Below, piece by piece: positions 11,208 through 22,272 of a stretch of DNA of 29,400 nt. This DNA is from Gonapodya sp. JEL0774. Taxonomy: Eukaryota; Monoblepharomycota; Monoblepharidomycetes; Monoblepharidales; Gonapodyaceae. A model generated the notes under the pieces. That model saw nothing but the letters and a program-made list of their open reading frames with translations, did not search any database and was not told the origin of the DNA. Location of the stretch: contig JADIIX010000208.1 of assembly GCA_027604505.1 (NCBI GenBank), positions 1-29,400 on the forward strand, in the 5' to 3' direction. How positions within the stretch are numbered: the stretch's first letter is position 1; every line of letters starts with the position of its first letter. The translations under genes and the position numbers were made by a program.

Positions 11208-11638
11208 TGCGATGCTCCGCTCAACAATCAGCAATGGACAGTAACTTGCTATTCTGTTTTCCTGTTCCGTGAGTTCAGCGGTGCAACTCTTTTCAACGAA
11301 GCGAAGATCTGCCGTGAGCATCTCCTCCATCACCCAACAAATTCACAAATCAAGCACGCACGCACACACGATTTACCCGAACGAATTTGCTATGCTAATG
11401 GTGTGTTTTGATATCCCGACGAAGTGCAGACGTGGATGACAGAATTGTCGAGAGCCCTCTCCGAATCGTCGAACTTATGTCACATTGGCATAACATGGTA
11501 ACATGGTATGTATTGACTGTTTCGTAATACGAGTATTTTTGTGGATCGGCTTTGGTCTGTGCTTACAAATTAAGAATGATGATCCGACAACGCGGTTCTG
11601 AAAAAGCTCATCTTCGTCGGCATTCTGGAGTTTAAATT
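11208..11638. promoter_or_regulatory. Divergent intergenic region, thioesterase / OYE genes
   Basis: This 431-bp region separates the start codons of the minus-strand thioesterase gene and the plus-strand oxidoreductase gene, so it should carry both promoters. No canonical TATA box was recognised. A short direct repeat, two copies of TAACATGG, occurs at 11491-11506. Co-regulation of the pair is possible but untested. Confidence 0.5.
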
Positions 11639-13459
11639 ATGGCGAAGGCAGACATAGATGCATTGGCGAAGCCTTTGACTCTGCCATGCGGCATCGTCGT
11701 GAAAAACAGAATTGTCAAGGCACCGCTGGTATGTTTCCTCGACTGGCGCTTACAAAATCCATCCACGGAACTCAGTACAATCCTAATCCCGCAGACTGAA
11801 TGTCTCGCCGATCCGCGGACCAATCTGCCAAACGAAAGACACTTCCGGCTGTACAGCCGGTGGTCTAAAGGTGGACTGGGAATGCTGGTCACTGGGAACG
11901 TAGCAATCGATCGGACAGCCATGGAAGCTGCCAGAAATGTGGCGTTGGAGGCTAGTGATGAGGTTAATCTTGCAGCTTATCAGCAGTATGCTAAGGCATG
12001 CAAGGAAGGTGGATGTCTGGCAATCGTTCAGGTGAGAAGATGAAAATGAAGTTGCTTGCTTAGAAAATCTTGATAGCTTTAGCTATGACGACGCACAAAC
12101 TTTCCGCTGATACAGCTGAGTCACGCCGGGAGGCAAACCCCCATTGCGGTCAACCCGAAACCGAAAGCCCCCTCGGACAAGAAACTCGCCATGCGTGGTG
12201 TACCTCCTAGCATTCTGTCTAACCCCGTGGCTATGACAACCGCCGACGTGGAACGCGTCCGCGAGCAGTTCATCATCTCGGCAAGCTTGTGTCACAAGGC
12301 GGGTTTTGATGGAGTGGAGATACACGCTGCGCACGGGTACTTGCTCTCCCAGTTCCTCTCTCCGCTTGTCAACATAGGGAGAACGGACAATTATGGGGGT
12401 AGCTTGGAGAACCGGATGCGGCTCCTTGAAGAGATTGTGGTCGGAGTGCGACAGGCATGCGGACCCCGGTTCATTGTCTCAGTGAAATTGAACTCGTCGG
12501 ATTTCCAAGAGCATGGTGCAACCGAACAAGATAATATCCGCGTTTTGGAGATGCTGGAAAAGAATGGGTGCGACTTTGTGGAAATCAGCGGGTACGTGTG
12601 GACAAGGGTTCCTGCAACTCATTTCAAAAGTACCAATCTCACTGTGACACCAAACGCACTGTCGCTACTCCCGTTATGGTTTCAGAGGTTCTTGTAAGTC
12701 ATCAGGTACATGTGAGCTTTTCACAATCGCGGGTTTAATGGTGCTTTTTCAGACGAAGCTCCAGCCATGGTCGGCATCATCCGCCGTGAGAGCACTCGGA
12801 AAAGAGAGGCTTTTTTCCTTGACTTTGCCGCCGAAGCTCGGAAGACCGTCAAGGCCATGCCCCTCATGATCACTGGAGGGTTCCGCACTCGCTCCGCTAT
12901 GGGTGAAGGTGTGATGAGAAAACTTTCCTACATGCACAACTGAGATTGAAGTCTAACGGAACCGATTTGTTCTCAGCTCTTCGTCAGGGTGAGGCTGACC
13001 TCATCGGTCTGGGTCGTCCCCTCTGCCTTCACCCAGACTTCCCGTCGCAGCTCCTCACGGACCCCTCACCCGATTTCAAAATGCCCACACCCAAGATCGA
13101 CTGGAATGAACTCCGTGCTACGAATCCAACGCATGGCTCGGTCGAATCTTTCTGGCACTCGGGGCAACTCCACAGGATGGCGGACGGACTCGACCCTGAC
13201 CAATTGATGGATGTCGCATTCTTTGCAAATGTTTGGGCACCAAGGCAGATGCTTTTCGAGCCCGCCACTTCTTTTCCGACGAATATTATATGGTGAGAGA
13301 CATTGTGGTTCACGTCATATGTCTGCAGCCTCGAAGGTGAACCCAAACATACTTTCCAGGGCGGTTGTTTGGCCAGTAAAACCCACCCACAGCGGTTTGC
13401 AGTTACTTCTGGTTGCGTCTGTCGTTGCGTATGTAGGAATTCTTATTGCAAAAAGATGA
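11639..13459 (+). CDS. NADH:flavin oxidoreductase, Old Yellow Enzyme family, with C-terminal membrane anchor, 449 aa
   Basis: FMN-dependent ene-reductase type TIM barrel; the physiological substrate cannot be told. Exons: 11639-11728, 11795-12031, 12116-12591, 12686-12693, 12753-12908, 12977-13292, 13393-13459. Family marks in order: NRIVKAPLTECLADP, GGLGMLVTGNVAID, LSHAGRQ (H112), GFDGVEIHAAHGYLLSQFLSP (H179/H182, the HxxH pair), RTDNYGGSLENRMRLLEEI, EISGGSYEAPAM, MITGGFRT and ADLIGLGRPL. The GGSY turn (residues 268-271) is encoded across an 8-nt microexon that is needed to keep phase. The last 21 residues, from a separate exon, are a hydrophobic helix (LQLLLVASVVAYVGILIA) ending AKR, so the enzyme is probably tail-anchored with the barrel in the cytosol. 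The 13293-13392 splice is the least certain join; without it the protein stops at ...NIIW and loses the anchor. Confidence 0.88.
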
Positions 13460-13604
13460 TAGACTTGATTCGAATATATGTGTGACGGTTTGTTGGGATG
13501 TGCCGGACATCCGGCATGACCCTCGCCCACCACAGGTCATAAAGACCTTCTTGTTTCCTCTCACGCTTGATCTCATTATTGCCCACCTCTCTCATTACTG
13601 TACA

Positions 13605-14987
13605 ATGGATCAATTCCCACCATCTCAGGAAGAACCCTCCCCTGTTAGCGCGCGACCTGGAGACCAAGATACCCCAAGACCCAATGCTGATGAAGAATTA
13701 AGTTTGTCAGCTATTGGAAGTGACCGGGTGGAACGTTTGAGAGCTCAATGCGCAGCATTGGGTTTGGACTCTCGTAGGGTTTCATGCGATCCCCTGAATT
13801 CACTGAAGGGCTCCCTGAAGCTCGATGACTCTGAACAGGTGGCAACAAGCACGCACTTAAAGTACGATTAAGAAAACATTTAAAACAGGAACATATTCGA
13901 CGGGAATCGGATATTGGGAGAAATCCCCACGTCCCCAATGGATCTGATTCAGCAGAGAGCACGACGAATGTCGATGGAACTCAGTCTGACTCCTCGCTCG
14001 ATGCTGAACTAGAACTGTCGAAAGCTGGACGCATTCTGAAATCCAGAAAGCGACAAAAGAAGTTGGTAACCATCTCTCCTAACTTCTGCTTGCCTCGGCG
14101 TGTTGCGCACCAAAATTTGTTATTCTCCTAGGAAGCAACCATTTGAATGGTATCTTGTGTTTGATGTCGAGGCCACCTGTGATAAAGGCTCAGACTACCC
14201 AAATGAGATAATTGAGGTAAGAATAGCTGTGCACGAGTGCTTTCTAGCGCGAAACTCCGTACTGAATAGTATGTGTGCTTTTCTAGTTTCCCGTCGTGTT
14301 GATATGCGCTCGTACTCTTGATATTGTGGACGAGTTTCATTCATACGTCCGACCCACAATCAATCCGAATCTGAGCGAATTCTGCACTTCACTCACGGGG
14401 ATTCAACAGGTAAGCTCGTTGAATGTGTCGATCTCCATGCGCCATAGCGGTAATGAGAAAAGAGTGCTTACTATTCGACCTCTGGTAGTCCACAGTGGAT
14501 TCCGCACCAGTCTTTACCACAGTCATCGAACGATTTGAGGAGTGGATGTCGCAGTATGACAAAATGCCTTTTCGGTCAGCACGCTTTCTCACGGATGGTC
14601 CTTGGGATCTGCGTGATTTTATCCGGAAGCAGTGCACTTGGAGTCAAATCGAGCGCCCCGTGTACATGCGGCGTTGGGTGGATCTCCGAAAACGATTTGC
14701 AACTGTAGTTGAGGTTGGTGCAGCTTCGCATATAAGGTTTGTGTAGTCTTTAAAGGCCCTTCTTCTCCCGCCCCCGCCTTCCCTCTAAGCTTCCCACCAA
14801 ACGCCGCCCAAATCTCGCTGGCATGCTGAAACATTACGGAATGGAATTCGAAGGTCGACCGCACAGTGGTATCGATGACGCCCGAAACATTGCCCGAGTG
14901 GCGATTCGTATGATGCGTGCGGGTATTAACTTCTCGGAGAACGGTCTTGAAAGGGATGCGGAATTGAACAGCACCGGAGATGCATAA
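13605..14987 (+). CDS. ERI1-like 3'-5' exoribonuclease (DEDDh), 342 aa
   Basis: Exonuclease of the ERI1 group, whose members trim the 3' ends of 5.8S rRNA, histone mRNA stem-loops and small RNAs. Exons: 13605-13838, 13889-14061 (or 14065), 14132 (or 14136)-14216, 14287-14409, 14489-14704, 14790-14987. DEDDh residues: FDVEATC (D147, E149), TDGPWDLRDF (D245), and HSGIDDARNIAR (H302, D307), all intact. Before the nuclease lie about 135 mostly polar residues; RLRAQCAALGLDSRRV (about residues 43-58) faintly recalls the SAP domain of animal ERI1, and a basic KSRKRQKK sits just before the catalytic domain. The third exon border is ambiguous by 4 nt, giving KKKQ or KKLQ. It follows the OYE gene with only 145 bp between, and converges on the PH-domain gene. 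Confidence 0.9.
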
Positions 14988-15228
14988 ACAATAATGCTTT
15001 TATTCTCCTGCGCTTCTTCTTTTCAGTCTCGGGTCTGCTTCCTCTCTGCCGCTTCCAATTATGTCGATAGTGTAATCGACTTTTGCCAGCCCAGTCACGT
15101 GGTGTACATCTGGAAACATATGATATTCTGTGGCGAACAAAAAATTAATATTACTAAAGCTGGAATACTGTATCGTTTCCGGTTTACAGAGTCATCACAT
15201 AACTATACGAGAAGTTTATCCTAGAGTA
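14988..15228. other. Convergent 3' region
   Basis: This 241-bp stretch between the stops of the ERI1-like gene and the PH-domain gene should hold both 3' UTRs. No RNA gene or repeat is seen. Confidence 0.4.
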
Positions 15229-18200
15229 TTAACATTGGGGCACACCGGCTCCCACTGGCCTTGACACTCCGAAACACTCCACCGCCACTCCAGAGGGGAG
15301 AACTTCATTGTCGTTGGAACCTTCCTTCTTTGGGGAAACCAACCCCACATGGATTGGCGGCGGGCTGGCGGCGCGGCTGATGTGGGGAGACGCACGTGGT
15401 GTGAGCTCATCATCTAAGCATTCTAGTGCATCATCTGCCTGAGATGCAGTATGAAGTGCAGCCAGCACTTGAGCATATGGCGACCCGTTGCGGCCATGTT
15501 GGACTTGCTCCTGTGTTAATTGTGAATGGGAGGTCATCGAGTCAACCAACACTTGTGGATCACCCCCAACAGATGAAGTATCAAAGTCTTCTTCGTAACT
15601 AATTTGATAGGAAAGTGACTTATGACAGACCCACTCCGTGGATATCCGACAGGAAATGCACTCACCCTTCTGGGAGAACACTTCGGGGACACCACTTGCT
15701 CACAGCCCACGCCCACTCGTGCGCCTTTTCCTTTGATTCGGCAAAAATGTACATTTTGTCGTCGGAGATAATTTGGTCAAGCCACTCAGCACGTTGAGAA
15801 GCTGAGAAATCATCGTCGAAATCACTCTCGCTTCCCAGCGATTCCGTCGGCATTTGAGGTCGACGGTGAACTGCCGGTGATACACTACTTCTGAAGGTGT
15901 TCCTAGAACGTGAGAAGCGGAATATGATTCCAGGATGACCCCCCATAAAATCCAGGTCCACGCCGGAAGGTTTTGATATGGCCACTAAATCTTCGAGTGG
16001 TACAGAGCACAACACTCGATTCTTTGGACAGACATTTAGACTTCACGCACTCAATGCCGACTCAACCACTCCATAGCACTCCAACGCACCTCTCGATAAT
16101 CTATATCGCAAAACTTGAAGCCGTCCCTGCGTACAAATGCCCAACATCGCTTCTGCTTGTGGAATTTGTGGTTGAAGACATTAATGAATCCTTCGTAATG
16201 CGGGATATTTGCCTGTCACGGACGGTTTTATCACAATGAAAGCAAAACTCGATGATAGCTGCAGTAGGCTTACCTCAAAGTCGCCCTCGTCGCCCTCTTC
16301 TTGCTCCTGGGGGGTTATTCCGTCTTCCAATCCGTTTGAGGCTTTTACTCCTTCGCTAGCCACAACAGGCTGCCTCTCCTCGTCCAAAACGACACCGATC
16401 TGCAGCCTCACAACAACGTCCTTGACCTTTCGCCCTCCATTGATGAGATGACCCCCGTCAGGAATTTTCTTGTTGGCCTCTACCCTTTTGTTCACGATAA
16501 ATGATCCAACAACCACTTCCTGCGCCTGAGTCGACTGATATTTGTCTGCGGATCCCCCAACCCCACCGCCTGACATAAGTCGGGAGAAGAAGCGAGAGCC
16601 ACGAGAGCGAGAGTTGTTAGGAAAGCCCACTACAGTAATAGCTGCATTCATGGAAAAGTGGGCGAGACGGACGTGATCGGGAGGCGCGTCACTAAAATAA
16701 TGCTCATGAGCATCATGTTTCAATTTCCAAAAGAAACTGAACGCACAAAAGAAATCCCTCTTTGAAATCAGCGACCATTTCTTTCCCCTTTGCTTGACTC
16801 TTGGCGACAACTGTCGATCGCTCTTGGGAACCAACACGGACTTTAACCTGTATTTCATTGCCTGTGTGCAGCAGAGTTACCGAGAAACCAAACAGTGTTC
16901 ACTGACTGACAAGGGTTCTATTACAAGCCCAAATTCCCTTACATTTGTGGCCGCTTCGTGTTCGCACGTCAAGAACTATGATAAACGGCAAAGTATTTTC
17001 ATTCGCTAAGTTTGAGTGATGACAAAAAGGTCCTGCTTACCTTGAACAAAATATCGCGCAACAGCCTTAGTGGCTTGCAGAGGCAGATCTGCGGATGTCA
17101 CCTCCACCACAGTCCTGCAACCAAAATGGGAATTCAGATTTGGGCCGCATTACGAATTATAGGCGACGGCAACTCTCATGTCTAAGGAAGCCTTCCACGA
17201 CAAGCTCCTTCGCAACTCACGTAAATCCTACTTTCTTCCCCCCGTGACCTTTTCCGAAAGACATGAGAGACTTCACAGAGCCATATTTTCCTGCATCGTT
17301 TCTTGATAGAGCGAGTTTTCCCCATGCACCGTGTTTCTCGTTCGTTGCCGTTCCATTTACGTCTTGGTGTGCATCAGCGAGGTTCTCCACGCGGCGCGGC
17401 TCGTATGCTCGGATCCAATTATCACGGACCATATCGTCGTATTGGCGAAAAAGCCCGCCGGCGTACTTAACTTGTGCCTTAATTGATGGGGTTTCTGCGG
17501 ATGATGGCGAAAGCTGAGCTTCTGTGTCCGAGCCAGCGCCTTCATTATTAGTTTGGCGATATGTATCCCCAGATATATTGTCCGCAGGAATTGTAGTGGG
17601 ATCTACCCAGTCATCTGCATGGCACCAATTCCACAGATGGAAAGAGATGGGAGTGTCCATGGTAATTGTGTCTGAGAGATGCAAGACTGACAGTGGAATC
17701 GCAGAGTAGTCAATACAACCAGCCTGAGGAGTCCTATTGATGCCAAAAGCGGAGCAAATGGACTCGGCAATAGAAAAATGTGTGATGCCGGAAACAACCG
17801 ATCCATTGCTCGCCTGTCGACTATGCAAGCGGCTCGTATTCCCGTAGGTTCGATTAATCTCGACTGTAAGGGGAAGGCGTGTTGATGTTGCTGACACAGC
17901 TGGTGTCGTCTCGGCGGCGGTAACGGTGGGAGAGGATGAACGAGCAACATCAGCGTGTGATCCCATGGAGGTAAGACCAAGGCGAGTAGCGAGAGGAGGC
18001 AGAGCTTCGTTTCCAAAATCTGATATTCCATTCATCAATGTTGCACTGGAATCTATCACCGACATAGGACGCGGTGGAGGAAGTGCGCCGTAGAAACTAG
18101 ATGTCGGTTTGGAAACAAAGTAAGAATGGGGTCTACGGAACGCGAGCGGGCGCCCGCCAACAGGAGGAGGTTTTGCAGCATCATTCAAGTTTGAGTTTAG

Positions 18201-18254
18201 AGGCACTGCGACTGAATGTGTCGACGGATTCGGAGAAAGAGGAGTGTCGGGCAT
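15229..18254 (-). CDS. Uncharacterised protein with C2-like segment and PH domain, 829 aa
   Basis: Exons: 17221-18254, 17041-17114, 16747-16861, 16274-16691, 16090-16212, 15666-16021, 15229-15598, all in phase. The start is the first ATG (MPDTPLSPNP), preceded by non-coding leader. Residues 1-160 are Pro/Ser/Thr-rich; 160-340 contain an unrecognised but ordered-looking part (SFHLWNWCHADDWVDP). About 343-450 resembles a C2 sandwich (TVVEVTSADLP, IQVKVRVGSQE, FKEGFLFDAPPDHVRL). About 553-700 is a PH domain: EGFINVFNHKFHKQKRCWAFVRRDGFKF, then LEDLVAISKP, and the closing helix AHEWAWAVSKW, with an Asp/Ser-rich loop of about 40 residues before the last strand. The C-terminus is disordered. Membrane phosphoinositide binding is inferred from the domains. 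The combination matches no family I can name, and no catalytic domain is visible. Confidence 0.8.
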
Positions 18255-18517
18255 CTGACGCGATGAGCTGCACGGCGGCGGTAGAATCAAACACACAAAG
18301 AGAGGATGGAAGGCGACAATGAGTTGAATGCTTTGCCGCGGTTAAGTCGAGAGAGGGTCAATTTGAAGCGGGTTCCATGCAATGGAAGTGAAGTGATGGG
18401 GTCAGTCCAGCAAGAAGCTCGAAACGCGACATTGAACGGCAACAGAAAACGAACAATGCACTATGCAATTGCGGGACAACTGTCCTAAAAGTACAAAAAA
18501 ACTAGTTCAATGTAAAT

Positions 18518-20082
18518 CTAAGAGTCTCTTGAACCGCCCCATATCCAATTCGACAGAGACCGCACCATTCCTGGATTCGAGTCAGAATCCTCTCCTGCTT
18601 GAAACTGCGTGGCCTCACCTGCCCTGGAACGCCCAGACGGATTCCCAGGGGCTGTTTCGCCGGCTTCGGAATCTTCTACATTAACCCCGACCCGACAAAT
18701 CGGACATGTTGCATTGGTCTTCAGCCATGTCACTACGCACTCTGAGTGAAATCGATGAAGGCATCGTGGGAGGACAACGAGCTCGGCTCCCGCTGTGAAA
18801 TCCTCCATACAGATACTGCATTTAGAGTAAGACGGATCCGTGATCGTGCTTGAGGAGGACGAAGAACCCAACCCTTCAGAAGTAGAGAGGGATGTTGATG
18901 GTTTGGAGGGAGGGGTGTATTTCGTGGTGGGGAGTGACGCAAGCTGTTCCGCTGTAGCGCCACGGGGGACTGCAGGTCCAATGCGTTCGGCTAGAGCAAG
19001 CATTTCCTGGTACGGATGCATTTAACAAGAAAGTTGAGTGGTGAGGCACTGAGATCACTTACGAACAAAAAAGCCTCCCTTCTCACCTCATATGACATTG
19101 GGACCTCTCCTACCATGCTCCCTCCGAGTTCTTCCCCAAATCTGCCAGCTAGCAATGGCCCTAGGCCACTTCTCCAAGTGTCAAAATTGTCCCTCGTGAC
19201 AGTGAAGTCTTCACCGCCTCCAAATCGAATGTTGATTCCGGAACCACCTCCAAGCGGATGGAAAAGGTTGAAAGGGTCGGTGGGGTCATTGAAGCGACGG
19301 CGACGACCCGGTGATTGCATTCCATTGACAAAGAACGGGTCGCCAAAGGGAGCCATCGAGGAACTACCTCCCAACATGGAACTGAGAAGCAAAGATCTAG
19401 GGTCCATTAAAGGACGAAGAGGTGGTGGCCGGCGAGGTGGCGATGAAGAGAAAAGAGAGGTGTGATCTTCCCCGTTTTCTTCGTCCTGGAGCTGCCGTGC
19501 CATGAGCTCGTCAAGTTGTTGTTGTGTAGGGGCTGTACTCCTTGTTGACGGTTCGTGCTCAGCCCTTCCACCACTTGACGTGGAACCACCTATCCGCGGA
19601 CTATGATTTGGAGCCTCCCAGCCTCTTCTTTGCGTCATTTCCGGTTCTTGTCGACGCCGTTCGCCAAAATGACGCTGCTCCCAAGTTCGAGCATCCACCT
19701 GCGGGGGGGTGGACCCAGTTTCACCTCTATCGGGCAAGGATTGTGCATAATCTGATGCTCGGTCATCGACAAACGATCCAGGCATGGAATGGTCGGAGTC
19801 GTTCATGTCCACGTCACCATCATCGGAGGAGCGAGGTGCGTTTTCTAAGCCCGAAAACTCTCGCTGCTCCCTAAAATATGCCTCGTCCTCTTCCTTTTGA
19901 AGTCGCTGAGCCAAGAGGAAGTCTGCGTCCTCACTGGGCGGTACAGGAGGAGGGTTCGCAGCCGCGAAGGTGTTGCTTGCCATCGTGTGGGATGGCTGGG
20001 ACGATCGTGGAGAAGTTACGTCACCCGTCTCCCTTTGTCGCATGCGTTCGCGGTACTCTGCAAGTTGTGATTGAGAGTCCAT
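18518..20082 (-). CDS. RING-H2 E3 ubiquitin ligase, 494 aa
   Basis: Exons 19087-20082 and 18518-19006, joined in phase 0 across an 80-nt intron. The start is MDSQSQLAEYRERM; frame upstream lacks another good ATG. The RING-H2 finger begins at about residue 395: CSICMEDF, then CLHRFHSEC and CPIC, giving the full C-C-C-H-H-C-C-C ligand set. Just before it lies the block EEMLALAERIGPAVPRGATAEQLASLP, typical of the RNF126/RNF115-like and RING-H2 ligases. Two short acidic helices, LLAQRLQKEEDEAYF (about 56-70) and LDELMARQLQDEE (about 190-202), look like ubiquitin-interacting motifs. The rest is disordered, with a PRRPPPLRP proline stretch. Soluble cytosolic ligase; substrate unknown. Same strand as its neighbours, 263 bp from each. 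Confidence 0.9.
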
Positions 20083-20345
20083 TCTAACGAAGTCCGAGAG
20101 TGAAGAAACTCCGGCCAGAGCTGTAATACGCAACAAGTGACCCGTGCAGCTGAGGGTTTAGAACTGAGCTGAGGGTTATACAAGAGAAGTAGATGCTTTT
20201 TGATTGAAGTTTGGGGAGGATATGCACAGGTGTATGAATGCCGGTGTGTACACGTAAACCGAGAGAGGAAGATGTGGAAGGTCTGCTGAGGATTCATCGC
20301 GTTCCATATACTTCCAACAACTTCCACTCCCTCCACGTATTATAT

Positions 20346-22133
20346 TTACACTTTCCTTTTTTTCGCAACAATAGCGACATTCCTTGGAGAAATTTCAGGC
20401 TCCACATAGGGATACATGCGGATGTCACAGTCGTCTCCAACCGATGCCAAGAGCCATCTCAACCTATCTACCAGCACCACACTCTCGAAAACCAGTCCCA
20501 TAACTTTTTGCAGTGCAGCATACGCCATTATTTCCCCACGGCGTGGGAGGAGATTATCGTGGTACGCAAGGAGTTGCGAATCGAGGAGGTCTAAGGGGAC
20601 GTCAATGCGACGACAGGATTCGCGGACGTAAGTTGGAAATGTAGAATAGGCGGAGTCAGGGAGCTTGCGAATGCGCGCTGAAGTGGGGCCGATATTGAGA
20701 TCGTGGAAGATGACCTTGAAAATAAAGCAAGTTGTGCCGGATCGTGTTTGCGGAGGAACGGAGGAAAACTGGTGCAAGGAAAGAGAACGAAATACGCACA
20801 TCAAGAATGGCTCTAAAAAAGAGCTTTTGAAATGTCAACTCTGTTTCGTTGATATCATCACTCCATCGCGCAACGTTCTCTGGAAATAGACGATGAAGCA
20901 AACCATGCAAACCCACATAAACATAACTCATATCCCTAGACGCGCTGCAAAGATTGCTCTTCATACTTACGATTAGCGAGGGACTTCCCATCTCTATCCA
21001 GATCGAACCCGTGGGTCCGAAGACATTCGGACAGAGGGAAGCCGGAACTAGTGAGCAAATTGTAGCAACAGCCGACATTCACTGTGGCATAAACCTGGTC
21101 GGTGTTGACGAAAGAGCGGAGGGCAGTTATGGCAAGGTCACTGACAGATCCGTTGTTTGTGAGAGGTGTACGATTCTGCACTTTAAGATGGACTCCTCAC
21201 CCACAAGTATCTGAATGGTCGTAAAGAAAATTGTTGTATTTTTAGCTTACAAAGACTTAAAGTTCATACCGTTGCCTGCAAGGCAAGCAACCACCACTCA
21301 CGGAGGCCAACGACCACCAATGGCACCGCTCCCTCTGCTGAAAACTCTTGAACCACCGCCTTCCAATCATCTGAGTTCGTCAAAGTCCTCTGCACGTAAT
21401 GCAAGTCCAGCCCATCTTTACTTGCAGGGATTGTTGCGCTGGGATCCCCACTCCCTCCTGCGCGTCGTCGAGCGCCTGCGGTCTGCACAGGACTGCTGTC
21501 AACACCAATAACTCTGCATTTCATGTCTTGTGCGAGACGGCGGGTAAGATAGCCTTGGCCACACCCAAAGTCAATGATGATGGGGCTTGCATTGTTTGCC
21601 GAGGCAGGTGCGATGACAGCTGCATTATGAGCGGGGGCTTTTTCCATTCCAAAGACTGAGGCAGCGACTTGTGCGATGAGAGAAGCCAGGGCATCGACTT
21701 CTGCGACCTTTTTGGGCTTCATACCCGTGGGATTTCCTGAGAGCCGAAGGCAGTCTTCTGACCGCGCCTGAGCTGTTTGAGGCGGATTGAAGTCCAAAGA
21801 AACTTGCCCGATTCCACGTACAAAAGCCTCCAGCGACGAGGGCCATCCAGGCACCGTCTGTCGTCGACTTGCGAGATCTGCAAGAATCTGAGAAGAGCAT
21901 ACGGATTCATCACACAATGCAAGTTTCCACGATGGAGGAAGGCCCTCTATGGGATCATCTGTTTCATGGAATTCTTCGCTTCCGTTCCAGTTGTCATTCA
22001 AAAAAGGAAGTGGGCGCCATCTGTAGACACGATGATATTTCAGAATAAAAGAAGATGCGGCGAGGAGGAAGCGATCGATTGATTCAAGTGAAATTGGGCG
22101 CTGGTAGGATGATGGGAGTGGCAAGATATCCAT
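20346..22133 (-). CDS. METTL25-family SAM-dependent methyltransferase, 486 aa
   Basis: Exons: 21302-22133, 21201-21210, 20971-21140, 20800-20879, 20346-20714. Family marks: GMKPKKVAEV (about residues 137-146), SAM motif I IIIDFGCGQGYLTRRLA (about 185-201), VVVGLHTCGDL (274-283), VGCCYNLL (303-310), SLANQNVARW, FFRAILD, and the C-terminal block RMYPYVEPEISPRNVAIVAKKRK. The LHTCG motif exists only if a 10-nt exon (ATACTTGTGG, 21201-21210) is used; it has a CATTCAG acceptor and GTGAGG donor and gives exact phase on both sides. Reading straight through instead yields stops. Members (METTL25, METTL25B/RRNAD1) are putative methyltransferases with poorly known substrates. The gene is divergent from the LOG-like gene, with 139 bp between start codons. 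Confidence 0.88.
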
Positions 22134-22272
22134 GTGATTGGAACGTAAAACGCGGAGCACCAAACTCGTATACAAAGAAGGGATGACATTTTACCCGATG
22201 AACCGACACCAGGTTTGCAGAGATTACGGTTGAGAACCTCCTGGGTATCGGCGCCAAGCTGCCTGAATAACA
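22134..22272. promoter_or_regulatory. Compact bidirectional promoter
   Basis: Only 139 bp separate the ATG of the METTL25-like gene (minus) from the ATG of the LOG-like gene (plus), so both promoters and leaders must share or overlap this stretch, or extend into the coding sequence. No TATA box is apparent. Confidence 0.6.

Noticed and set aside
13331-13338. Second 8-nt microexon in the OYE gene (CCTCGAAG)
   Set aside because: It fits phase but gives an ending without family support and removes the hydrophobic tail exon; kept only as an alternative.
16181-16858. Continuous 225-aa minus-strand frame as a separate gene
   Set aside because: It reads through a 55-nt intron (16692-16746) and out into the next intron; its coding part belongs to the PH-domain gene.
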